A stretch of DNA of 6,699 nucleotides, taken from Chitinophagaceae bacterium. Its GTDB lineage: Bacteria > Bacteroidota > Bacteroidia > Chitinophagales > Chitinophagaceae. Made by a program: the position numbers and the translations under genes. The stretch lies in the NCBI GenBank assembly GCA_947468255.1, contig CANIMM010000178.1, positions 1 to 6,699 of the forward strand, given 5' to 3'. Shown here piece by piece: positions 1-5,737 of this stretch (position 1 is the stretch's first letter; the number at the start of each line of letters is the position of its first letter). The notes beneath the pieces were generated by a model. It was not told where the DNA came from, made no database searches, and saw only the letters and a program-made list of their open reading frames with translations.

Positions 1-684
1 AAAGTTACGGGCTATGTAATGAATTTTGCACCGCTCGCAGTTTTTGGAGCGATGGCGGCCATCATCGCAAAACAGGGCATCGGCATTTTAAAAACCTATT
101 CCATTTTTATTGGAGAGTTTTATTTTGGCTTGATCTTGTTATGGTTATTTCTGATTTTTGCCGGTTATTTATTTGTGGGAAAGCGGGTACTCAATTTAAT
201 CAAAAGAATGAAGGAGCCAATTTTATTGGCCTTTAGTACTTCCAGTAGTGAAGCGGCTTTTCCAAAAACAATGCAAGAGCTGGAGAAATTTGGCTGTAAG
301 AATAAAATCGTGAGTTTTGTTTTGCCACTGGGTTATTCTTTTAATTTGGATGGAAGCATGATGTATATGACATTTGCATCATTGTTCATTGCTCAAAGTT
401 ATGGGATGGATATTCCGCTGGCAACGCAATTGACTATGTTGTTGGTATTGATGCTTACCAGTAAGGGGATTGCAGGTGTTCCCAGAGCATCCTTGGTAGT
501 AATTGCTGGCACACTGGCTACTTTTAATATTCCCGAAGCAGGTATCGCGTTGCTTTTAGGAATAGATCCATTGTTGGATATGGGAAGAAGTGCTACCAAT
601 GTGGTAGGCAATAGTATTGCAACTGCAGTAGTGAGTAAGTGGGAAGGGGAATTGACAATGGGTGAAAAAGAAGCAGTCATTTAA
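1..684 (+). CDS. Dicarboxylate/amino-acid:cation symporter (SDF family), C-terminal part
   Basis: This is the C-terminal 227 residues of an inner-membrane secondary transporter of the sodium:dicarboxylate symporter family (relatives GltP, GltT, DctA, GltPh). The frame is open to base 1, so the start and roughly the first half of a protein usually a little over 400 residues long lie outside the window; the ATG at 19 is internal. Visible signatures are the serine-rich re-entrant hairpin AFSTSSSEAAFP (77-88), the TM7 motif GYSFNLDGSMMY, the second hairpin GIAGVPRAS, and the TM8 stretch GIDPLLDMGRSATNVVGN (187-204). By alignment from memory to GltPh, D189, D193, R196 and N200 match D390, D394, R397 and N401. 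The arginine is the one that holds the substrate side-chain carboxylate, so an acidic amino acid or C4-dicarboxylate is likely. N204 replaces GltPh D405, as in DctA. Family is certain; the exact substrate is not. Confidence 0.95.
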   Translation, partial: KVTGYVMNFAPLAVFGAMAAIIAKQGIGILKTYSIFIGEFYFGLILLWLFLIFAGYLFVGKRVLNLIKRMKEPILLAFSTSSSEAAFPKTMQELEKFGCKNKIVSFVLPLGYSFNLDGSMMYMTFASLFIAQSYGMDIPLATQLTMLLVLMLTSKGIAGVPRASLVVIAGTLATFNIPEAGIALLLGIDPLLDMGRSATNVVGNSIATAVVSKWEGELTMGEKEAVI

Positions 685-772
685 ATAAGCAACAATCTTT
701 TTAATTGACTGGCATTGATTTATATTTAAATTGCTTTAAAAAAATAATTCTCAATAAATATTTACATAACGC

Positions 773-1450
773 ATGTTCGATTTTATTTTATTATTTCACT
801 GGACACAATTGTTGCAACCACAATGGTATATTGATAACGGTGGTTTATGGTTTATTGTATTTGCAGTTTTTGCAGAGACCGGATTATTCGCAGGTTTTTT
901 TTTACCAGGAGATTCATTGCTATTCGTTACGGGTATCTTTAGCGATAACCTCGTTAAAACAGCTTTTGGAATTGAATTGCAAAGCTCATTTTTCAATTTG
1001 ATGGTGTTGGGCATCGTTATTTCCTTGGCCGGGGTCATAGGTAATTTTGCAGGATATTGGTTTGGTCAAAAAAGTGGTCCTTATTTATTTGAAAAAAAGG
1101 ATAGCTTTTTGTTTAAGAAAAAATATTTATTTCAGGCCAAAGATTTTTACGACAAGCATGGGGGAAGTGCCATTGTAATGGCTAGGTTTTTACCCATCCT
1201 CCGAACTTTTGCACCCATTGTTGCCGGAATAGTGGCGATGGATAAAAAGAAATTTACATTTTATAATATCGTTGGGTCCTTCTCTTGGGTTTTTTCAATG
1301 TTGTTTGCCGGCCATTACCTACAAATTCTATTTTTGAATTGGTTTAGCTTTGATCTGAAAAAACACTTGGAAGTAATTGTTGTAGGCATCGTGTTAATTA
1401 CTACCGCTCCCATATTATTAAAATTATTTTTTGGAAAAAATAAAAAGTAG
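773..1450 (+). CDS. DedA family membrane protein (SNARE-associated/VTT domain)
   Basis: A 225-residue integral membrane protein of the DedA superfamily (PF09335), of usual length for the family. Characterised members act in envelope homeostasis, and some translocate undecaprenyl phosphate or other lipids across the membrane; which role applies here is not visible. Motifs present: FAETGLFAGFFLPGDSLLF (33-51), with E35 and D47 matching the acidic pair essential in E. coli YqjA/YghB; the glycine-rich GNFAGYWFGQKSG (90-102); and the amphipathic segment around 136-152, with R138 and R144 matching the essential arginine pair, followed by the F..N..G...W block (161-172). Hydrophobic segments lie near 24-57, 72-97, 131-155, 166-188 and 200-219. 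The C-terminus is lysine-rich, suggesting a cytoplasmic end. The ATG at 773 puts the first conserved block at its normal distance. No Shine-Dalgarno and no convincing promoter were found in the 88-base gap upstream. Confidence 0.93.
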   Translation: MFDFILLFHWTQLLQPQWYIDNGGLWFIVFAVFAETGLFAGFFLPGDSLLFVTGIFSDNLVKTAFGIELQSSFFNLMVLGIVISLAGVIGNFAGYWFGQKSGPYLFEKKDSFLFKKKYLFQAKDFYDKHGGSAIVMARFLPILRTFAPIVAGIVAMDKKKFTFYNIVGSFSWVFSMLFAGHYLQILFLNWFSFDLKKHLEVIVVGIVLITTAPILLKLFFGKNKK

Positions 1451-1479
1451 TCAAAGCCTAATGGCGAAAAACTCATCCG

Positions 1480-2703
1480 ATGAATAAAACTACCAATTCC
1501 ATTTTTAACATAACGGTTCTTGTAGCCGCCTTAGGTTATTTTGTAGATATCTACGATCTTCTTTTATTCCAAATTGTAAGAGTAGATAGTTTAAAGAGTA
1601 TGGGGCTTTCAGTAGCCCAGGTAAAATCCGAAGGGGAATTTATTATAAGCGTTCAGATGATTGGACTGTTGGTGGGTGGCATTATTTGGGGTGTAATGGG
1701 TGATAAAAAAGGGCGACTGAGTGTTTTATTTGGCTCCATTGTATTGTATTCTATTGCCAATATTATCAATGGGTTTGTACAAACCCCTAATCAATATGCA
1801 CTCACCAGATTCTTTGCAGGCATTGGGTTGGCGGGAGAGTTGGGGGCGGGTATTACGCTGGTCTCTGAATTGGTGAGTAAGGAAAAAAGAGGGGTAAGTA
1901 CTTCTTTGGTTGCCGGAATTGGTTTGACCGGAGCGGTAGTAGCTTATTTTATTTCTCAAAATTTCAATTGGCGAATCTGCTATTTTATTGGCGGCGGTTT
2001 AGGCTTTTGTCTTTTATTGTTGAGAATATCTGTTTTTGAAAGTGGGATGTTTACTAAGTTGAAAGAACTAGATGTACAGCGAGGTAATTTTTTCATGTTC
2101 TTTACTGACAAAATTCGTTTCAAAAAATATTTATTGGCTATATTAATTGGCCTACCCACTTGGTATGTGATTGGTATTTTAGTGGCCTTTTCAAATGATT
2201 TTGGAAAAGCATTTGGCTTTTCAGAAGAGGTGTTGCCCAAAAAATCAACCCTATTTGCCTATGCTGCCATTGCTATTGCAGATATTATGGTTGGTTTAAT
2301 TAGCCATTGGTTGAAGAGTAGAAAAAAGGTCCTGTTTATTTTTTATGGGCTTACTATCATTTCAATTGGCATTTATTTTACCCAACAAAATGGAACTGCG
2401 GCTGGTATGTATATGATCTGTGCTGCAATGGGCTTTAGTGTTGGCTTCTGGGCCATTTTTGTAACAATGGCTGCAGAGCAATTCGGCACTAATTTAAGAT
2501 CAACGGCAACTACCACCGTACCTAATATGGTGAGAGGCGCATTACCTTTGATGTTCCTTTTGTTTAAAACTTTACAGTCTGTAACAGGCAATTTTATTAC
2601 CGCAGGATGGCTAACCGGTTTAGTAGTGATGGTCATCAGTTTTACTGCTGCATGGTTTACAGAAGAAACTTTTGGAAAGGATCTGAATTATGTTGAAATC
2701 TAA
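1480..2703 (+). CDS. MFS transporter, metabolite:H+ symporter-like, substrate unknown
   Basis: A 407-residue major facilitator superfamily protein with about 12 hydrophobic segments. The N-terminal half has TM1 with two acidic residues (GYFVDIYDLLLF, D23 and D26), the loop 2-3 signature WGVMGDKKGRLSVLF (G74, D75, G78, R79), and TM4 with RFFAGIGLAGELGAG (R110, E120) followed by a charged SKEKRG loop. The C-terminal half has AAEQFGTNLRSTA (331-343), the E-F-G/P-T-x-x-R pattern seen in sugar/organic-acid symporters, and an ETFGKDL tail near 396. These features place it with the metabolite:H+ symporter and SLC22-like members, which carry organic acids or organic ions, but the substrate cannot be read from sequence. 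The start lies 29 bases after the DedA stop on the same strand, so co-transcription is plausible. The only same-frame start that fits the usual short N-terminus before TM1 is the ATG at 1480. Confidence 0.92.
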   Translation: MNKTTNSIFNITVLVAALGYFVDIYDLLLFQIVRVDSLKSMGLSVAQVKSEGEFIISVQMIGLLVGGIIWGVMGDKKGRLSVLFGSIVLYSIANIINGFVQTPNQYALTRFFAGIGLAGELGAGITLVSELVSKEKRGVSTSLVAGIGLTGAVVAYFISQNFNWRICYFIGGGLGFCLLLLRISVFESGMFTKLKELDVQRGNFFMFFTDKIRFKKYLLAILIGLPTWYVIGILVAFSNDFGKAFGFSEEVLPKKSTLFAYAAIAIADIMVGLISHWLKSRKKVLFIFYGLTIISIGIYFTQQNGTAAGMYMICAAMGFSVGFWAIFVTMAAEQFGTNLRSTATTTVPNMVRGALPLMFLLFKTLQSVTGNFITAGWLTGLVVMVISFTAAWFTEETFGKDLNYVEI

Positions 2704-2752
2704 TTTAAACAACTACTAAGTATCAAGGGCCTCTTCGCTGCAAATTTTTGAA

Positions 2753-4630
2753 TTATACATTTACAATCAGTACGGGTATTTTTAATTCATGCCGCACCGT
2801 GTTTACTGTTTCGCCATAAATGAAATCCTTCAATCCAGTATGACCATGCGCACCTGCAACTAGCATGTCGGCATTCAATTCTTTTACGATCCGAACGATT
2901 TCTTTTGCCCGGTTTCTAAAACCTAAATGCCCCTCTACCAAATAGCCACGCTGTTGTAACTGGCTTACATACCAATCCATGCGTTCCTTATCTTTTCTAG
3001 TTTCATAGTCATCACTGTCGGTACCCAGTAGTTTGGCTGAAGCACTTTCTACTACATGCACCAACACGTAACGCGTATTTTCTTTTCCCTGGCCAATAGC
3101 AAAGGACAATAGTTTCTGGTCCTTTTCGCTGAAATCCAGTGCGATAGCGATGATTTTAAATTCTGGTATGGTCAATTGATTGATGACTTCCAAGTCAGGA
3201 TGCATTTGAATGGAAGCTGATTTTTGAACAGTCTTAAAAAGTGGAAATATAAGAATGTAGAGTAGTAAGGCGAGCGAAAGCAAACCCAACAATGTCAATC
3301 CAATTTTAGAAAAAATTGCAGCAGCAGCCCATGAGCTGGCTATTTCATTTGTTAGCATCGATAGATTTAAAAAAACCAATATGGCTGCAATTGCCCAGGC
3401 AGTTATTTTTGTAATGGGGGAGATGACAAAATCCCCCATCGTTTTTCTATCACTTACAAAATGTATCAGTGGAATAATGGCAAAGCCCAATTGTAAACTT
3501 AATATCACTTGACTTAATACCAGTAAGGAATTAACTTTTTCCTCTCCATAGATTACAATGACTATGAGTGCAGGTATGATAGCTAGCAATCGGGTAAGCA
3601 AACGTCTTACCCATGGGTTGATTCTCAAACTCAAATACCCCTCCATAATTATTTGTCCTGCCAGCGTACCCGTGATGGTACTACTTTGTCCCGCCGCAAT
3701 CAGTGCAATGGCAAATAGTTTGGGTGCTAGGTTACCTAGAAAACTAGGTAATAGCCGATGCGCTTCCTTTATTTCAGCAACCTGAGAATTACCTGTTTTG
3801 AAGAAAACGGTAGCAGCTAAAATGAGGATGGCTGCATTTACCAAAAAAGCTAGATTGAGTGCGATGGTGGTATCAATGCGGTTAAATTTGAGGGCCTGTT
3901 TGATACCAGCATTGGATCGGTCAATTTTACGGGTTTGAACCAGGGCAGAGTGCAAGTATAAATTATGTGGCATTACGGTTGCTCCGATGATTCCTATTCC
4001 AATGTAAAGTGCTTCATCTGATAATGCAGAGGGAATAAAGCCATGGGCGATTTCACTGATCACCGGTCCTGCAAAAATAATTTCTATTAAAAATGAAATG
4101 GCTACTACTGCTACCAAGCTAATGATAAAAGCTTCCATCTTGCGCATCCCCATTTTTTGTAAGTACAATAAAAGAAAGGTGTCCAATATGGTAATGGATA
4201 CTCCCCAGATCAAAGGCAAACCAGTTAATAATTGTATACCAATCGACATGCCTAAAACCTCTGCTAGGTCACAAGCTGCTATGGCTAGTTCTGCAAGTAA
4301 GTACAATGCGAGGTTGACAAATCTAGGGTATGCTTCTCGGTTTGCTTGTGCAAGATCCCGCCCACGAACAATGCCTAGCCTTGCAGAAAGTCCTTGCAGC
4401 AATAGCGCCATCAAGTTACTCATCAGCAGTACCCAAATTAAACTATACCCAAACTTGCTGCCTCCGGCAAGATCCGTAGCCCAGTTGCCCGGATCCATGT
4501 ACCCCACACTGATCAGGTAGGCAGGTCCAAGAAAAGAAAGCATTTTGCGCCATCCCCTTTTTTTTCCTGTTGTGTCGATGCTTTGGTGGACTTCACTGAG
4601 TGAAGTTGCCGGGTGGGATTGTTTATTCAT
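2753..4630 (-). CDS. mntH: NRAMP divalent-metal transporter MntH with C-terminal universal stress (UspA) domain
   Basis: This inner-membrane proton-coupled importer of Mn(II), and possibly Fe(II), is 625 residues long against about 410 for a plain MntH; the surplus is a fused cytoplasmic domain. Residue numbers count from the ATG at 4628-4630. NRAMP domain, about 32-470: TM1 has GYMDPGN (metal ligands D46 and N49) and TM6 has GATVMPHN (A217, M220, H222), the full canonical metal-site set. Later landmarks are AAGQSSTITGTLAGQI (TM8 region) and LQLGFAIIPLIHF (TM10). A UspA-type alpha/beta domain covers about 491-625, opening with FKIIAIALDFSE and ending in IPVLIVNV. Its nucleotide motif is G593-x2-G596-x9-G606, followed by E607 where Ser or Thr is normal. 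An in-frame TTG at 4639 would add three residues; the ATG is preferred. The gene starts inside the last codons of mntR (8-base overlap), implying one transcript and possible translational coupling. Family is certain; metal preference is inferred from the motifs and from mntR. Confidence 0.96.
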   Translation of the reverse strand: MNKQSHPATSLSEVHQSIDTTGKKRGWRKMLSFLGPAYLISVGYMDPGNWATDLAGGSKFGYSLIWVLLMSNLMALLLQGLSARLGIVRGRDLAQANREAYPRFVNLALYLLAELAIAACDLAEVLGMSIGIQLLTGLPLIWGVSITILDTFLLLYLQKMGMRKMEAFIISLVAVVAISFLIEIIFAGPVISEIAHGFIPSALSDEALYIGIGIIGATVMPHNLYLHSALVQTRKIDRSNAGIKQALKFNRIDTTIALNLAFLVNAAILILAATVFFKTGNSQVAEIKEAHRLLPSFLGNLAPKLFAIALIAAGQSSTITGTLAGQIIMEGYLSLRINPWVRRLLTRLLAIIPALIVIVIYGEEKVNSLLVLSQVILSLQLGFAIIPLIHFVSDRKTMGDFVISPITKITAWAIAAILVFLNLSMLTNEIASSWAAAAIFSKIGLTLLGLLSLALLLYILIFPLFKTVQKSASIQMHPDLEVINQLTIPEFKIIAIALDFSEKDQKLLSFAIGQGKENTRYVLVHVVESASAKLLGTDSDDYETRKDKERMDWYVSQLQQRGYLVEGHLGFRNRAKEIVRIVKELNADMLVAGAHGHTGLKDFIYGETVNTVRHELKIPVLIVNV

Positions 4631-5282
4631 GATGTACAAAAATATTTTTCGCTACCGGTTTACTAATGATACAGGCTGCATACTTGCCAACTTTGATTTC
4701 TATCGACTCGTCAAAACTGAACCGCTGGTTTATCTTCAATTCAGTTCCTATATTGATGTGATAATGATTGAGCAATTCCAGCATTGCTGGCGACTGGTTA
4801 GCTACGGAGCTTACAATAACCTTTTTCTTTTCCGTCACATCTGCGATACTGAGTTGATGAATGACGGGTATTTTACCATCCCCATCTGGAATTGGGTCGC
4901 CATGGGGGTCTGTTTGGGGGTAGTTGAGAAAGCTATCCAGCTTTTGAATCAAGTCTTGGTTACTGACATGTTCAAGATCTTCAGCAATGGCATGTACTTT
5001 ATCCCATTCAAACCCCAACTTGGTGACTAAAAAATATTCCCATAGTCGGTGGCGCCTGACGATGTTGATGGCCACTTTATTGCCCTTGGTAGATAGCCGA
5101 AACCCTTTGTATTTCTCATAATCAAGCAATTTTTTCATTTGCAGTTTCTTGAGCATATCGGTTACAGAAGCAGCTTTGGTCTGCAGTTCATTGGCCAGTG
5201 AATTGGTATTGACCAGATCAGATTGCTGCTGAAGGTGGTAGATGTTTTTGATATAATTTTCTTCGGAAACTGAAAATTTCAT
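4623..5282 (-). CDS. mntR: DtxR/MntR-family metal-dependent transcriptional repressor
   Basis: A 219-residue DNA-binding regulator with the three-domain DtxR layout: winged helix-turn-helix (about 1-70), dimerisation/metal domain (about 71-140, with the typical YPQTDPHGDPIP segment at 121-132), and a C-terminal SH3/FeoA-like domain (about 143-219). Aligned from memory with C. diphtheriae DtxR, the ancillary-site residues H79, E83 and H98 are kept as H78, E82 and H97. In the primary site, E105 and H106 are kept as E104 and H105, while DtxR C102 is E101, the manganese-type residue of B. subtilis MntR. At the N-terminal ligand position (M10 in DtxR, D8 in MntR) there is N9, and MntR E11 is K12. 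It is the first gene of an operon with mntH, and a perfect inverted repeat abuts its start codon, so Mn(II)-dependent repression of itself and mntH is the likely role. The repressor family is secure; the metal is inferred. Confidence 0.94.
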   Translation of the reverse strand: MKFSVSEENYIKNIYHLQQQSDLVNTNSLANELQTKAASVTDMLKKLQMKKLLDYEKYKGFRLSTKGNKVAINIVRRHRLWEYFLVTKLGFEWDKVHAIAEDLEHVSNQDLIQKLDSFLNYPQTDPHGDPIPDGDGKIPVIHQLSIADVTEKKKVIVSSVANQSPAMLELLNHYHINIGTELKINQRFSFDESIEIKVGKYAACIISKPVAKNIFVHHE

Positions 5283-5308
5283 TTTGACTAAATTAAATTT
5301 TAGTCAAA
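5283..5308. promoter_or_regulatory. Inverted repeat, probable MntR operator of the mntRH operon
   Basis: A perfect 10-base inverted repeat: left arm TTTGACTAAA (5283-5292), 6-base spacer TTAAAT, right arm TTTAGTCAAA (5299-5308). It directly abuts the mntR start codon (5280-5282) and its right arm covers the last four bases of the predicted -7 element on the - strand, so a bound dimer would block transcription initiation. AT-rich palindromes ending in TTTAG/CTAAA are typical of DtxR/MntR operators. The symmetry and position are seen directly; that MntR is the ligand is inference from its adjacency to the gene. No second complete copy was found elsewhere in the window. Confidence 0.75.
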
Positions 5309-5335
5309 TCTAAAAAATATATTCAATTTTTCAAA
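5305..5335 (-). promoter_or_regulatory. Bacteroidota-type promoter of mntR-mntH
   Basis: Read on the - strand, TTTG (5335-5332) is followed by exactly 19 bases and then TAGATTTG (5312-5305). This matches the Bacteroidota primary sigma consensus of TTTG at -33 and TAnnTTTG at -7. Transcription would start about 5-8 bases further on, near 5298-5300, giving a leader of only about 17 bases before the mntR ATG. The -7 element shares its last four bases with the inverted repeat. Confidence 0.75.
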
Positions 5336-5704
5336 ATGTAGCCTTCCCGTAAATTGGCTAAACCCAGTTTTCCCAATCCTTCCTTATTGCGGTCCGAAAA
5401 ACGGTTCTAGGGCATAAAAACGCAAATGCTACTGTAAATGTTGCCTTCATTTAAGCTGAATGATAATTGTAGGCTATGGTAAGTGGCAGGAAATAAAAAG
5501 TATTGGGGTAAGACATTTGAATAAATGACTATTTTAATTACTTTTAGCAGTAGGGCAATTTTAATTTTCCTGGTAAAAGACATTTACGACAGAAAGTAAT
5601 CGATGGTGTTCGTTTTATCAATAATAATTGAGTTGAATAATTGGACCAAAAGGGATTACCCTCACGATATATGGGTACTCATCTTTTTTCCTGAAAATTC
5701 GCAT
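5336..5704. other. Intergenic stretch without a recognisable gene
   Basis: This is most of the 455-base divergent gap between mntR and the phosphorylase. No open frame of convincing length, no tRNA or rRNA, no strong hairpin and no known riboswitch was seen. Two short - strand frames are present (30 codons at 5358-5450, and a 27-codon open stretch at 5323-5406 without a start codon); both are too short to call. Loose repeats such as AAGACATTT occur twice (near 5513 and 5577) but are unremarkable in AT-rich sequence. Confidence 0.5.
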
Positions 5705-5712
5705 TATCTTGC
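5705..5712 (+). promoter_or_regulatory. glgP: Possible -7 element upstream of the phosphorylase gene
   Basis: TATCTTGC lies 25 bases before the phosphorylase ATG and resembles the Bacteroidota -7 element TAnnTTTG with one T missing. The expected -33 region, around 5682-5688, contains only a T-run and no TTTG, so this is a weak candidate based on position and partial match. Confidence 0.3.
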
Positions 5713-5737
5713 AGTCTATTTCAAATTAATCTGATGT

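Noticed and set aside
685..772. Promoter for the DedA gene (TATATTTA near 721, TATTTACA near 759)
   Set aside because: Neither has a TTTG or TTG at the proper distance upstream, and the gap is so AT-rich that such partial matches are expected.
1461..1487. Eight-codon frame (MAKNSSDE) between the DedA and MFS genes, overlapping the MFS start
   Set aside because: Its length is within chance, it has no ribosome binding site, and nothing suggests a leader peptide.
2704..2752. Possible bidirectional terminator between the convergent MFS and mntH genes
   Set aside because: The only symmetry is a very short imperfect one around AAGGGCCTCTT, with no adjacent T-run forming an intrinsic terminator.
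4631..4639. Upstream TTG start for mntH, adding three residues
   Set aside because: The ATG at 4628-4630 is the stronger start and gives the more usual short overlap; the extra residues add no conserved sequence.
4545..5030. 161-codon + strand open frame across the start of mntH and most of mntR
   Set aside because: It is antisense to two clearly conserved genes and its translation shows no recognisable domain.
5025..5032. Single GACTAAA half site within mntR as a second operator
   Set aside because: It lacks a partner arm, and the bases encode part of the conserved-length MntR protein; chance is sufficient.
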